DNA of 64,000 bases from Flavobacteriales bacterium (GCA_020635795.1 JACJZD010000001.1:1249001-1313000); one strand, 5' to 3'; positions 16,706 through 27,285 are shown, counted from the first letter of the stretch. Numbers and translations: made by a program. Notes: generated from the letters alone by a model not told the origin.

Positions 16706-17832
16706 TCTTTATCGGCTTTTTTGGTCTTTACTTTCTTTTCTTTAACTGGTTTAACCTTTTTTTCACGAGGCTGTACGGGTAAACTTTCTTTTTTGTAGAA
16801 ATCAGCGATATTGGTAGTAACCGTAAAATGATTGGACGAACCCGCCAAGTGATAACGAGCACTACCATAACTAAAGTAAAATTGCTTAACCCTAAAACCC
16901 AAGCCCCAACTAAAACCTGCCAAACCTGCTCTATCGTCTAAACCTAGTTCTGCTCTACGTTTAATGTTTAAACCAAAACGAACACTAAAACTACGTGAAG
17001 GAATAATTTCTGTTCCAACAATCACATGTCTTAATGCTTCATCAACAAACGAAACTTTGTTTCGCTCGTCTTTATCTTCTTGAGTCAATTTTTTATTGGT
17101 ATTGGTGATATACGTGGAATCGTTAAACGCCAAGTTCCAGTTTTCGAGATGTACCAAATCCACTGATAATCGAATTGGAACATGTTTTAAACGTTTAGAA
17201 ACACCCATCTGTATTTCAAAAGGAATGGGTTCTCGTTCAGCTCCCTCAACATAAGTAGTTAATTGAGCTCCAATATTTTTTACAATAGCAGAAACTCCAA
17301 TGTTCGATTTCGGATTGTAGTACGTTACTGCAACATCAGCAGCTAAACCAAATGAGTTGTATTCGTACAAGTTACTGTAAATAGGTTTTATGTTTGCTCC
17401 TACACTAAACAACGAATCGATACTTTTACCCCAACCCAGTACAAATGCATATTCAGCTGCCGTAAAATTTCCAAATTCATTACCGCCTTCATCGGTTTCT
17501 AAAAAAGTACCATAATCGATATAATTTAAACCCCCAGAAAATGTTCCCCACTTTTTAAAATCGTGTATGTATGATACATAACCATAGTTAATATCAGCAA
17601 AGTAATTTAAATACGTTAACGTTACGGATGTACTCATTGGTTTAGTTAACAACGAGGGGTTGTTTAATGTTAAATTAGGATCATCATCACGAATAGAAAT
17701 TGCACTACCACCCATTGCCCCAACACGCGACGAAACAGGAACGTTTAAAAACTGATAAGTACTGTTACCTCCTATTTGAGCATTGGAAATAAACCCAACA
17801 AGAAGGAAAATCATTACTAAAATTAGTCTCAT
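16702..17832 (-). CDS. porQ: Type IX secretion system protein PorQ
   Basis: This 376-residue outer-membrane beta-barrel protein has a signal peptide ending ISNAQ. PorQ family features follow: FLNVPVSSRVGAMGGSAISIRDDDPNLTLNNPSLL, YLNYFADINYGYVSYIHDF and FNFTAAEYAFVLGWGKSID. In the T9SS, PorQ works with PorU, PorV and PorZ in the surface attachment complex. The C-terminus ends in a Lys-rich tail (about 25 residues) that looks like an addition to the barrel. It forms an overlapping pair with cmk. Confidence 0.9.
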   Translation of the reverse strand: MRLILVMIFLLVGFISNAQIGGNSTYQFLNVPVSSRVGAMGGSAISIRDDDPNLTLNNPSLLTKPMSTSVTLTYLNYFADINYGYVSYIHDFKKWGTFSGGLNYIDYGTFLETDEGGNEFGNFTAAEYAFVLGWGKSIDSLFSVGANIKPIYSNLYEYNSFGLAADVAVTYYNPKSNIGVSAIVKNIGAQLTTYVEGAEREPIPFEIQMGVSKRLKHVPIRLSVDLVHLENWNLAFNDSTYITNTNKKLTQEDKDERNKVSFVDEALRHVIVGTEIIPSRSFSVRFGLNIKRRAELGLDDRAGLAGFSWGLGFRVKQFYFSYGSARYHLAGSSNHFTVTTNIADFYKKESLPVQPREKKVKPVKEKKVKTKKADKE

Positions 17833-17913
17833 TAATACAATTTGGTTAGTGATGGCTAAAGTACGTATTTAAACAATAAATATTGTGCAGAACAAGGAAA
17901 ATGACATTAATTA

Positions 17914-20169
17914 TTAAACCCTAACCCCCATAATACATACGTCATCAATTTGTTCATTTTCTCCTTTCCACCTGTCAAATTCTGCAGCAATCATTTCATT
18001 TTGCTCTAGCATTGGTAAATGAGCTATTTGTAAAAACAAGCTTTTAAGGTTTTTAATCATGTATTTCTTTCCTTTTTCTCCTCCAAATTGATCAGAAAAA
18101 CCATCGGTTAAAATGTAAATAACATCGCCTTTTTGTAGCAATGAAGTATGTAAAGTGAACAACTCTGTATCTTTTTCATGTTTACCTACAGGCATTTTAT
18201 CGGCTTTAAATTCAATGAGGTCATTTTCTCTTACGATAAACACAGGGTTGTTTGCTGCTGCCATTGAAATTTGAGTATGCTCCTTATTGATAACCAACAA
18301 ACAACAATCCATTCCATCCTTTCCTCCATCCTTACTTCCATCATTCTTTAACCTTTCAATAATTATTCGTCTAGTTTTATCTAATATTTTATTCGGATCC
18401 GATTCATTTTCAATAGATTTTTCTAAGCTGGAAATGTTTAAAATACTCATAATAGCACCTGGCACACCATGACCTGTACTATCTGCAACCGAAAAAGCAA
18501 AGTTACCATCCTTCAGTTCACTAGCCCAATAGAAATCTCCACTAACTGCTTCTTTTGGTCTAAAAAAAACAAAATAATCTTTTAGATTTTTATCTAATAT
18601 GTCGTTGGTAGCTAAAAAACTACGTTGAATTCGTTCGGCATAATTTATAGAATCTGTTATTTCTTTGTGTTTTTCTTCTATAATACGTTTCGATTGTTCT
18701 ACCTCTTCCTTTTGATGAGTAATAATGATGTTGGCTTTTTGCTTTTGTCGATAACCCCTATATATAAATGTAGCCAACAATAAAACTAGAAGTAACCCTA
18801 TACTAACAACTACTGTTATTAGTTTTTGTACTCGTTTTTCTTCTGCTACAATTGCATCTTTTCTTTCTTGTTCAGCTTTGGCAATAGCTTCTTTTTTATC
18901 AAAATCAAAGTTCATTTGAGACTCAATGGTTTTCCGCTTAGTTTCACTATTTACCATACTATCTGAAGCTGCTTTGTACTCTTCAAAATAAACTAAAGCT
19001 TGTTGGTAATTTCCTGCTGACTTGTGCAGGGTACTTAATAAGTTCGCCGCTTTATATATGGTTTCAGTATAATTATTTTCTTTTCCAAGCAGATAAGATT
19101 TTGTAGCATTTTCAATAGCTTTTTTATATTCTCCTTTAATGTTAAAGACATTAGCAAGTAGATAATAAGATAAAGATATTCCTTTCTTTTCGTTGGTTTC
19201 CAATCTATAATTCAACCCAATTTTAAAATTAGCTATAGCAGAATCCAGTTGATTTTTTTTCAAGTAATATGAACCTATGCTTGAATAAGAAAAACCCAGT
19301 CCATTAATACTTTTAGCAAGCAACCGGTATTTTATACTTTCTCTAAAAAAATCGAGACAAGAATCATTGTTCGCTTCTAAATACAACATACCTAGCTCAT
19401 TAAGTGAGGCTCCAACCCCTCCCAAATCTTTTATGTTTTTTCTAATTTGTAAACTTTTTAATAAGTATTCTTTCGATTTCTTAAAATCTTGTTGAATGTT
19501 ATGAATTATACCTAACTCATAATACGCATGACCTAATCCTAATGAATCGCCTATAGAATCGCGAATTTGTAAACTTTTATGATACAATTCTATGGCACTT
19601 TTCATGTTGCCATTGTTTTTATAAATAAGGGCTTTATTCTGAATTGCCATAGCTTTTCCTTCAAAATGTTCGCCTTCGGTAAAATACTTTTCAGCCAAAT
19701 CAAATAATTCAAAAGCCTCTGAAAGCCTTGCATCATTCATGTAAATAATTCCTGTGTTATTATAAATGGTTGCAGCACTAGTCATTTCATTCAATTCCAC
19801 AAAAATATCAGCCGATTCTTTGTATCTTTTTGTTGCCAATTCCACATCACCATTACCATCATCTAAATAGCCTAAACTTCCCAATGCTTCAGCTTTATTG
19901 ATTAAAAAAGCAGTTTTTTCGTTTGGCTTTACATTTTTTAAATTTTTGTTAGCTAACTCTAACGATTTTCCCCAATAATAATAGGCACTATCTGGTGCAA
20001 ACAAGTAGTAATTCATGCCCAAATCATTGTAAATTTGTCCTTTAAGCGTGTCGTGTTTGCAGTTTTTTAAAGCAAGTTTTAAGGAATCAATTTCTTGCGC
20101 TTTAGCATTTGTAATAGCTATAAAGCTTATTAATATAAGAAGTATATGGTTTGCCACAATTCTTTTCAT
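17914..20169 (-). CDS. TPR sensor with SpoIIE/PP2C-type phosphatase domain
   Basis: This 751-residue protein has a signal peptide (1-24). A run of TPR motifs covers about 45-405. A transmembrane helix follows near 445-465, then a coiled-coil linker (EEVEQSKRIIEEKHKEITDSINYAERIQRS). The C-terminal SpoIIE-type serine phosphatase domain has EAVSGDFYW, VADSTGHGVPGAIMS and LTDGFSDQFGG, with the metal-binding aspartates present. The layout suggests an inner-membrane signalling protein: periplasmic TPRs sense, and the cytoplasmic phosphatase probably acts on an anti-sigma-antagonist-type target. No partner is adjacent. It is divergent from priA. Confidence 0.92.
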   Translation of the reverse strand: MKRIVANHILLILISFIAITNAKAQEIDSLKLALKNCKHDTLKGQIYNDLGMNYYLFAPDSAYYYWGKSLELANKNLKNVKPNEKTAFLINKAEALGSLGYLDDGNGDVELATKRYKESADIFVELNEMTSAATIYNNTGIIYMNDARLSEAFELFDLAEKYFTEGEHFEGKAMAIQNKALIYKNNGNMKSAIELYHKSLQIRDSIGDSLGLGHAYYELGIIHNIQQDFKKSKEYLLKSLQIRKNIKDLGGVGASLNELGMLYLEANNDSCLDFFRESIKYRLLAKSINGLGFSYSSIGSYYLKKNQLDSAIANFKIGLNYRLETNEKKGISLSYYLLANVFNIKGEYKKAIENATKSYLLGKENNYTETIYKAANLLSTLHKSAGNYQQALVYFEEYKAASDSMVNSETKRKTIESQMNFDFDKKEAIAKAEQERKDAIVAEEKRVQKLITVVVSIGLLLVLLLATFIYRGYRQKQKANIIITHQKEEVEQSKRIIEEKHKEITDSINYAERIQRSFLATNDILDKNLKDYFVFFRPKEAVSGDFYWASELKDGNFAFSVADSTGHGVPGAIMSILNISSLEKSIENESDPNKILDKTRRIIIERLKNDGSKDGGKDGMDCCLLVINKEHTQISMAAANNPVFIVRENDLIEFKADKMPVGKHEKDTELFTLHTSLLQKGDVIYILTDGFSDQFGGEKGKKYMIKNLKSLFLQIAHLPMLEQNEMIAAEFDRWKGENEQIDDVCIMGVRV

Positions 20170-20255
20170 TTAGCTAAAATATAAAATTTCTTTTTGATAA
20201 GTACTAAGTTCCAACATCAAACCTTGATTGTATTTTTATTATTTAACTTTACCAC

Positions 20256-22751
20256 ATGACCAAAGAAACCCTTTTCATAGACGTTATATTGCCTCTTTCG
20301 GTACCAAATCTATTTACCTATCGGTTACCTTTTGAGTTAAATAACCACATTCAAATTGGTCAGCGTGTGATAGTTCCGTTTGGAAGAGGCGGGAAATTAT
20401 ACACCGCATTAGTTAAACACATTCATCAAAAACCACCAACCGAATATCAAGCAAAATACATTGATTCCTTATTAGATGAGTCACCCATAGTAAACCAACA
20501 CCAACTCAAATTATGGGATTGGATTGCCGATTATTATTTAGCCAATCCTGGAGATGTGTTTAATGCCGCTTTACCGGGAGCATTTAAATTGGCAAGCGAA
20601 AGCAAAGTCGTTCTCAACCCCACTTTTGAAGGCAACGCTGTAGCTGATTTAACAGATAAAGAATTTCTTATTTATCAAGCATTGGAAGTCCGCAATGTAC
20701 TTTCGTTGCAAGAAATTGCTGAAATTTTGGATGTAAAAAACATACACCAATTTGTAAAAGCATTAATAGAAAAACGAGTTATTGTTGTTGAGGAAGAAAT
20801 TAAAAACAAATACAAACCCAAGATTATTGCATACCTTAGACTGACTGAATACGCTGATAACGAGAAAAATTTAGAGCAAATTTTTCATCAGTTGGGCAAA
20901 GCAAAAAAGCAACTCGAAGCCTTAATTACCTTTATAAAACTAAACAACCGCTATAATAAAACACCTAACGAAGTAAAGAAATTAGACTTACAAAATGCTG
21001 CTAATGTTTCGTCTGCCATTATTAATCAATTGGTAGAAAAAAACGTGTTTGATGTGTATGAAATGGAAGAAAGTCGTTTAGGGAAATACAAAAACGAGTT
21101 GCTTTCGGAAAAAACGCTTAATGAACATCAAGAAAAAGCCTATTTAGAAATTAAAGAAAGTTACAAAACCAAAGATGTAACGCTATTGCATGGTGTAACA
21201 GGCTCAGGTAAAACCGAAATTTACATTAAACTGATACAGGAAACCTTAGCTAAAGGTAAACAGGTGCTGTATTTGTTACCCGAAATTGCCTTAACCACTC
21301 AATTAATTGTGCGTTTAAAAAAGGTTTTTGGCGACAGCATTGGTGTTTATCACTCCAAGTTTAACGAAAATGAACGGGTTGAAGTGTGGAACGAAGTATT
21401 GAAATCGGAAAGAACATTAGCTGAAAAACCACGTTTCCAAATTATTATGGGAGCTCGTTCTGCCTTGTTTTTACCATACAACAACTTGGGGTTAATTATT
21501 ATTGACGAAGAACACGAAAACACCTTTAAACAATACGACCCATCGCCACGTTATCACGCCAGAGATTCGGCAATTGTATTGGCTAAAATACACAACGCAA
21601 AAGTCTTATTGGGTTCTGCAACACCATCGGTAGAAAGCTACTACAACGCTCACGACGATAAATACGGTTATGTAGAATTATCGAAAAGACACGGAGGAGT
21701 TCAATTACCTGAAATATTATGTGCCAATGTAAAAGAAGCTACCCGAAAAAAGAAAATGAAATCGCACTTTACTCCTGAGCTACTTAAATTTATGGAAGAA
21801 GCTTTTGAGAACAAGGAACAAGTAATTTTATTTCAAAACCGACGTGGCTATGCGCCTTTTATGATTTGTGAGGAATGTGGACACGTGCCTGAATGCAATA
21901 ATTGTGATGTTTCGTTGACTTACCACAAGTTTAATCATTTATTAAAATGCCACTATTGTGGAAGCAACAAAAAAATGCCGCCAAATTGTAATGCTTGTGG
22001 CAGCACACGACTTACACTAAAAGGCTTTGGAACAGAACAAATTGAAGAAGAATTGGCGATTTATTTTCCTAAAATAACCATTTCGAGAATGGATGCCGAC
22101 ACCACTCGAAGCAAAAATGCTTACCACCAAATTATTGCCGATTTTGAAGATGGCAATGTTGATGTTTTGGTAGGAACCCAAATGGTAACTAAAGGACTTG
22201 ATTTTGACAATGTAGCCTTGGTAGGTATTTTAAATGCCGATACCATGCTAAATTTTCCTGATTTTAGAGCTTTTGAGCGATCTTATCAGTTAATGAGTCA
22301 AGTAAGTGGACGAGCAGGACGAAAAGCTAAGAGAGGTAAAGTGTTGATACAAACTTACGACCCTTTCCACCCCATTATCAGACAAGTGGTAGAGCACGAC
22401 TACATTGGCATGTACAATTACGAGATTTTGCAACGTAAAAATTTTAAGTACCCGCCCTTCTATCGCATTATTCATTTTAATTTAAAACACAAAAACAAAG
22501 ATGTGTTAAACGAAGGTGCTACCGAATTTGCCGATAAATTAAAACAACAATTTGGTGAGCGTATTTTAGGCCCCGAATACCCCGTTATTGCCCGAATTAA
22601 GAACTTGTATCAAAAAGACATTTTACTAAAAATTGAAAAAAGCCTTTCGGTAGTAAAAACCAGGGCCATTATTGTAGCATTGAAAAACCATTTCGAGGTA
22701 AACAGCAAAAACAAATCCATCAAGATTACCATTGATGTTGACCCGATGTGA
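20256..22751 (+). CDS. priA: Primosomal protein N' (replication restart helicase)
   Basis: This 831-residue protein has the PriA DNA-binding N-terminus (LFTYRLPFELNNHIQIGQRVIVPFG). The helicase core has Walker A GVTGSGKTE, Walker B IIDEEHE and the motif GSATPSVES. A Cys-rich zinc region follows (CEECGHVPECNNC; CHYCG; CNACGS), then helicase motifs V and VI (GTQMVTKGLDFDNV; QVSGRAGR). PriA restarts stalled replication forks. All eight zinc-ligand cysteines are visible. The size is normal for Bacteroidota. A TTG-N17-TAACTTTA promoter may lie at 20224-20251. Confidence 0.96.
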   Translation: MTKETLFIDVILPLSVPNLFTYRLPFELNNHIQIGQRVIVPFGRGGKLYTALVKHIHQKPPTEYQAKYIDSLLDESPIVNQHQLKLWDWIADYYLANPGDVFNAALPGAFKLASESKVVLNPTFEGNAVADLTDKEFLIYQALEVRNVLSLQEIAEILDVKNIHQFVKALIEKRVIVVEEEIKNKYKPKIIAYLRLTEYADNEKNLEQIFHQLGKAKKQLEALITFIKLNNRYNKTPNEVKKLDLQNAANVSSAIINQLVEKNVFDVYEMEESRLGKYKNELLSEKTLNEHQEKAYLEIKESYKTKDVTLLHGVTGSGKTEIYIKLIQETLAKGKQVLYLLPEIALTTQLIVRLKKVFGDSIGVYHSKFNENERVEVWNEVLKSERTLAEKPRFQIIMGARSALFLPYNNLGLIIIDEEHENTFKQYDPSPRYHARDSAIVLAKIHNAKVLLGSATPSVESYYNAHDDKYGYVELSKRHGGVQLPEILCANVKEATRKKKMKSHFTPELLKFMEEAFENKEQVILFQNRRGYAPFMICEECGHVPECNNCDVSLTYHKFNHLLKCHYCGSNKKMPPNCNACGSTRLTLKGFGTEQIEEELAIYFPKITISRMDADTTRSKNAYHQIIADFEDGNVDVLVGTQMVTKGLDFDNVALVGILNADTMLNFPDFRAFERSYQLMSQVSGRAGRKAKRGKVLIQTYDPFHPIIRQVVEHDYIGMYNYEILQRKNFKYPPFYRIIHFNLKHKNKDVLNEGATEFADKLKQQFGERILGPEYPVIARIKNLYQKDILLKIEKSLSVVKTRAIIVALKNHFEVNSKNKSIKITIDVDPM

Positions 22752-22871
22752 GTCACTATTAATTCTATTCTTTACACAAAACAGCCTAAAAAACTACCGT
22801 TCAAGGAAAAACCAACTCATTTAGTATTTGTAATGTTTATTCTTTTATCTTTGATTTAAAACTTTAAAACA

Positions 22872-23789
22872 ATGAGATTTTTTTTTATTCTTTTAATATA
22901 CTCATTTACCTCCTCAGTTATCTTTGCCCAAGATTATATTATCATTAATGGCAAAGACACTATTAATTGTAAAATAAATCTAATAACGTCAACTGAGATA
23001 AATTTTACCGTTATTCAAAATAACATACCAATAAATTCCTCTATATCAATGAGTAATGTAAACTCATACTATAAAAACAACAGTATAGATGATAAAGACA
23101 CTTCGCTTGAACAAACTACAGAGAGTTATAATTCGGAAGAATATGTAAAAGTGAAGACAGAAAAAGTTAAAGCTCCAGAAGTTATTTTTGATAGGTTTAG
23201 AATCAATGCAGAATTTGGATCAGGACACCTAGTCGCCGACATAGACCCAAGTGCCCCTCAAGAAGTAAAAACTTATTACGAACAATTAAAAACCGGAACT
23301 CATTATTCGTTTGGGGGGATTTATTTTCCAAAAAAGAGCTATGGAATTGGTGCTAAATTCTCCTCTTTTTACACTAAAAATCAAATGCAAATTACTGTTT
23401 TTGATTTTTATGGAAACATTATTAATGGCACTATGAAAGATGAAATATCTATTAGATATTTTGGAGCGTTTGTTGCCGCTCGTTCTTTAGCAAGAAATAA
23501 AATCAGCGGGTTTTATTTTGAATTAGGTTTTGGAAAGACCATCTATGAAAATAAAGCAATGTTTATTGATAATTACACTATTAATGGAGATAAAATTGGG
23601 ATTGATTTTACAATTGATTACGACATTAAAGTAGCTAATTCATTAGCCATTGGTTTAGGATTAAACTACAATATTGCTGTTTTAGATAATATAACAGTAA
23701 ATGGAAGGAAATATGTTTTAAGTGGTAATGAAAAGGAAAATATTTCGAGACTTAACTTTATTGTTGGATTAAGATATTTAATTCCGTAA
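22872..23789 (+). CDS. Putative outer-membrane beta-barrel protein
   Basis: This 305-residue protein has a signal peptide ending VIFAQ. A short repeat-like region with the common Bacteroidota motif DYIIINGKDTINCKI follows. From about residue 105 there are alternating amphipathic strands typical of an outer-membrane barrel (FRINAEFGSGHLV; FAAARSL-like and YFELGFGKTIYENKAM segments). The last residues are RYLIP rather than a terminal Phe. The specific function is unknown. It stands alone downstream of priA, with a shared terminator facing typA. Confidence 0.7.
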   Translation: MRFFFILLIYSFTSSVIFAQDYIIINGKDTINCKINLITSTEINFTVIQNNIPINSSISMSNVNSYYKNNSIDDKDTSLEQTTESYNSEEYVKVKTEKVKAPEVIFDRFRINAEFGSGHLVADIDPSAPQEVKTYYEQLKTGTHYSFGGIYFPKKSYGIGAKFSSFYTKNQMQITVFDFYGNIINGTMKDEISIRYFGAFVAARSLARNKISGFYFELGFGKTIYENKAMFIDNYTINGDKIGIDFTIDYDIKVANSLAIGLGLNYNIAVLDNITVNGRKYVLSGNEKENISRLNFIVGLRYLIP

Positions 23790-23810
23790 TAGCACTAAAC
23801 TATCAAACAA

Positions 23811-23839
23811 AAAAGCCTTCTTTCGAAGGCTTTTTTTTT
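23811..23839. terminator. Bidirectional terminator before typA 3' end
   Basis: A perfect 10-bp stem AAAAGCCTTC/GAAGGCTTTT with a 4-nt loop is followed by a T run on the plus strand and an A run on the complementary side. It separates the convergent outer-membrane-protein gene and typA. Confidence 0.88.
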
Positions 23840-23840
23840 C

Positions 23841-25604
23841 TTACTTAATCTTTCTCATTCTCAAACTTAGCGGTGTTACTTCCAAGTATTCATCAGCTTG
23901 AATGTATTCCATTGATTCTTCTAGCGAGAATTTGATTTTTGGAGCAATTTTAGTTCCTTCATCCGAACCAGAAGCACGCATGTTGGTTAATTGTTTTCCT
24001 TTAATTACGTTTACTTCTAAATCGTTATCACGAGTGTGCTCTCCAATTACTTGTCCTTTGTACAAGTTTTCACCTGGATCAACAAAAAATCGTCCTCTAT
24101 CTTGTAAACGGTTAATAGCAAAAGCTGTTGCAGGACCTGCCTCCATAGAAATTAACGAACCTTTGTTTCTTTCTGGAATAGGACCTTTAAATGGACCATA
24201 TTCTCTAAAACGGTGAGTCATTACAGCATTACCAGCAGTAGCCGTAAGCATGTTGTTTCTCATTCCAATCAATCCTCTCGAAGGAATATCAAATTCTAAA
24301 TGTTGTAAATCGCCTTTAGGCTCCATTACCAACATATCACCCTTACGCTGAGTTACAATATCAATAGCTTTACTTGCATACTCCTCTGGCACATCAATAA
24401 CCAATGTTTCAAAAGGCTCGTGTTTAACCCCATCAATTTCTTTATAAATTACTTGTGGTTTACCAACTTGTAACTCATAACCTTCTCTACGCATGGTTTC
24501 GATAAGTACCGATAAATGCAATACGCCACGACCAAAAACATTAAATTTATCTTCAGAACCAGTATCTTCAACACGTAAGGCTAAGTTTTTCTCTAATTCT
24601 TGATACAATCTATCTCTTAAGTGACGAGACGTAACAAATTTACCTTCTTTACCAAAAAATGGAGAATTGTTAATGGTAAACAACATGCTCATTGTTGGTT
24701 CATCAATATCAATTCTTTTTAACTCTTCTGGGTTTGTAACATCAGCAACAGTATCTCCAATTTCAAAATCATCTATACCAACAATCGCACAAATATCACC
24801 ACTTCTTGCTGTTTTTACTTTTGCTCTACCCATTCCTTCGAACACGTACAACTCTTTAATTCTAACTTTTTTCTTGATTCCACCTTTTTTACATAAGATG
24901 TAATCTTTATTTTCTTCTAAATCGCCTCTAAAAATACGTCCAATAGCAATTCTACCTACAAACTTAGAGAAGTCTAAAGAGGTTATTTGCATTTGAGGAG
25001 TACCTTCAAAATAAGGTGCTTCTGGAATGGTTTCAATAATAGCATCCAATAAAGGAACAATGTTATCTGTTGGTTTTTCATGATCAGTACTCATCCAACC
25101 TTGTTTTGCCGAACCAAAAATGGTTGGGAAATCCAACTGGTCTTCAGTAGCACCAAGGCTAAACATTAAATCAAATATAGATTCTTGAACCAAGATTGGC
25201 GTACAGTTTTCTTTATCCACTTTGTTTACGACCACAATCGGCTTTAAACCCAATTCCAAGGCTTTACCCAATACAAATCGGGTTTGTGGCATTGCTCCCT
25301 CAAAAGCATCAACCAATAACAACACGCCATCAGCCATTTTTAATACTCGTTCTACTTCACCACCAAAATCGGCGTGACCAGGAGTATCAATAACATTAAT
25401 CTTAACACCATTGTATTGCACACTCACGTTTTTAGCCAAAATGGTAATACCTCTTTCACGCTCCAAATCATTGTTATCCAACAACAACTCCGTACGTTCA
25501 ACTCTGTCGTCTAGGGTTTTACATTGGTCAATAATTTTGTCTACCAAAGTGGTTTTACCGTGGTCAACGTGGGCAATAATTGCAATATTTCTGATTGATT
25601 CCAT
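23841..25604 (-). CDS. typA: Ribosome-associated GTPase TypA/BipA
   Basis: This 587-residue translational GTPase has G1 AHVDHGKTT, the switch region [12 protein letters not shown]3 [12 protein letters not shown] and G4 NKVDKENC. The BipA-specific C-terminal domain ends [14 protein letters not shown]. TypA binds ribosomes and supports translation and assembly under stress or cold. The N-terminus [16 protein letters not shown] is the normal start. It is a monocistronic gene facing away from the long AT-rich gap before the XRE regulator. Confidence 0.96.
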   Translation of the reverse strand: MESIRNIAIIAHVDHGKTTLVDKIIDQCKTLDDRVERTELLLDNNDLERERGITILAKNVSVQYNGVKINVIDTPGHADFGGEVERVLKMADGVLLLVDAFEGAMPQTRFVLGKALELGLKPIVVVNKVDKENCTPILVQESIFDLMFSLGATEDQLDFPTIFGSAKQGWMSTDHEKPTDNIVPLLDAIIETIPEAPYFEGTPQMQITSLDFSKFVGRIAIGRIFRGDLEENKDYILCKKGGIKKKVRIKELYVFEGMGRAKVKTARSGDICAIVGIDDFEIGDTVADVTNPEELKRIDIDEPTMSMLFTINNSPFFGKEGKFVTSRHLRDRLYQELEKNLALRVEDTGSEDKFNVFGRGVLHLSVLIETMRREGYELQVGKPQVIYKEIDGVKHEPFETLVIDVPEEYASKAIDIVTQRKGDMLVMEPKGDLQHLEFDIPSRGLIGMRNNMLTATAGNAVMTHRFREYGPFKGPIPERNKGSLISMEAGPATAFAINRLQDRGRFFVDPGENLYKGQVIGEHTRDNDLEVNVIKGKQLTNMRASGSDEGTKIAPKIKFSLEESMEYIQADEYLEVTPLSLRMRKIK

Positions 25605-26160
25605 ATATTTTTTTTAAGGCTGCAAAAGTAACATTGTTTTCTATACTAGAGCCTTTTAATAAATTATATTTTTTATGTTTTACAGGGATTAACAAAAACA
25701 CCTGTAAAGTCTAATGTATTTTACTGAAAATTAATACACCATTTTACTCAAAAAATTAAGCTACTATTTATCGAAAAAAATATCCTTGTAGCTATTTTTT
25801 AATTTCCATTTACCACCTAAAAATTACTCAGGTTGACCTAAAAATTTGAACACTTTGTATAGCTGTTTAAGTTTGTAAACTTTACCTAAATTTTACAATT
25901 GTAACCACAATATTTAACGTAAACATCCTAGAAACTTCTATAATTTTTTACAGATGTAACCAAAAACAAATAGCTATTTTATATTTTGAATTTAATTAAT
26001 TGTTAATCTGTATTTTATATTTAATTATCTAATGTTATTGGTTAATCAATACTCTATATAATATTAACTATTTACATTTGTAAATTAACATTATTCAATT
26101 ATTTGTTTACATTTGTAATAAATTCATTTGTTTACAATTGTAAAAGACAAAAAAAATGCC
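25605..26160. promoter_or_regulatory. Long AT-rich intergenic region with five identical-type operators
   Basis: The 556-bp gap holds five exact matches to the palindrome TTACANNTGTAA at 25893-25904, 25948-25959, 26072-26083, 26107-26118 and 26132-26143. The last ends 17 bp before the regulator ATG. A related GTTTGTAAAC lies at 25871-25880. The variants TTACATTTG also resemble the Bacteroidota -7 box TAnnTTTG, so binding would overlap promoters. I infer that the XRE protein encoded directly downstream binds them and represses itself. The first 250 bp (next to typA) show nothing beyond AT-rich sequence. Confidence 0.75.
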
Positions 26161-26517
26161 ATGGAATTAACCGAAAGATTACAATACATCATGAAGTTAA
26201 ATAATTTATCCGCTTCAGAATTTGCCGATAAAATTGAAGTGCAACGCTCCAGTATTTCGCACATCTTTTCAGGTCGAAATAAACCAAGTTTAGAATTTAT
26301 CCAAAAGGTATTGGTTGCCTTTCCAAAAGTGAGTCCGGAATGGTTAATTTCTGGAAGCACTTCAAACGAATCTGCTTTACCTGAGAAACAAGAAGTAAAA
26401 ATTGAAGTAGTAGAAAAAATTACACCCACTCCTACTCCAACCAACATTAACGGTAAACAAGTAAAAAAAGTTGTCATTTTTTATACCGACAATACTTTTG
26501 AGGAAATCTTAAATTAA
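26161..26517 (+). CDS. XRE family HTH transcriptional regulator
   Basis: I take ATG 26161 as the start (MELTERLQYIMKLNNLSASEF). A TTG 33 nt upstream would place the coding start inside the last operator. The 118-residue protein has an N-terminal helix-turn-helix (LSASEFADKIEVQRSSISHIFSGRNKPSLEFI). A Pro/Thr-rich linker follows, then a short basic tail (NGKQVKKVVIFYTDNTFEEILN). The domain organisation is common for small Bacteroidota XRE proteins with no known ligand. Five palindromes upstream suggest autoregulation. The next gene, 30 nt downstream, encodes a GldN-like protein and may be co-transcribed. Confidence 0.88.
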   Translation: MELTERLQYIMKLNNLSASEFADKIEVQRSSISHIFSGRNKPSLEFIQKVLVAFPKVSPEWLISGSTSNESALPEKQEVKIEVVEKITPTPTPTNINGKQVKKVVIFYTDNTFEEILN

Positions 26518-26547
26518 AATTCTTAATTTAGACTACAATTCATTCTT

Positions 26548-27285
26548 ATGAAGAATCTAAATTTAATAATCTTTAGTTTTTGCTCTCTTCTTCATATTAA
26601 TGCAAATTCTCAACACATTCTTACTCCAACCAAAATAAAAACTATAACTGAACAACCACAAATAAGAGCTTCAGATATATTATGGCACAAACGTATTTGG
26701 AGAGAAATTGATTTAAAAGAAAAACAAAACGAACATCTTTATTTCTCTAAAAATAATCCGCTACCAAACAATTGTCTTTTCGATATATTACTCCACTTTA
26801 TTAATAAAGGTCAGTTAATTGCTTATAGTACAAAAGATGACAGCTTTACTAAAGAGCTTTCAATTGAAGATATAAAATCTCTCTTACCCTCAAACTTCAA
26901 CAATAAAGATGTAGTAAAAATTTGGCTAAAAGAAGATTGGATATACAATTCCCTATATTCAAAAATCGAAGTCAGAATTACTGGAATATGTCCTGTAATA
27001 TTAAATAGAGATGAGAAAGGTGCTATCACTGGTTACAAGCAACTTTTTTGGTTGTATTTTCCTAATGTAAGAACAGTATTAGTAAACTTTGATGCTATAA
27101 AAACAGAAGAAACAACTACCTCTTTTGATGATATTTTTATTCATCGTATGTTTAGTAGTTTTATAATTAAAAGAAAATCAGAAGGAAACAATTATACTAA
27201 GCAAAATTTACTTGATGAACAATTAGACTTAGAAAGATCAAAAATATACCAATTTAATGAAATTAATGATTCATGGGGTGATTAA
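26548..27285 (+). CDS. Orphan GldN/PorN-like protein
   Basis: This 245-residue exported protein has a signal peptide ending NANSQ. GldN family signatures follow: ASDILWHKRIWREIDLKEKQNEHLYFS, LFDILLHFINKGQLIAYSTKDDSFTKEL, WLKEDWIYNSLYSKIEVRITGICPV, KQLFWLYFPNVRTVLVNF and FDDIFIHRMFSSFI. GldN is a periplasmic ring component of the T9SS with GldK. Normally it is encoded in gldKLMN, but no gldK, gldL or gldM is nearby. A second, paralogous GldN elsewhere in the genome is therefore likely. The gene follows the XRE regulator closely, suggesting a regulated alternative ring subunit. Confidence 0.8.
   Translation: MKNLNLIIFSFCSLLHINANSQHILTPTKIKTITEQPQIRASDILWHKRIWREIDLKEKQNEHLYFSKNNPLPNNCLFDILLHFINKGQLIAYSTKDDSFTKELSIEDIKSLLPSNFNNKDVVKIWLKEDWIYNSLYSKIEVRITGICPVILNRDEKGAITGYKQLFWLYFPNVRTVLVNFDAIKTEETTTSFDDIFIHRMFSSFIIKRKSEGNNYTKQNLLDEQLDLERSKIYQFNEINDSWGD

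Noticed and set aside
26128..26160. TTG start extending the XRE regulator by 11 residues
   Set aside because: The extension overlaps the last operator and lacks conservation; ATG 26161 gives a normal HTH N-terminus.
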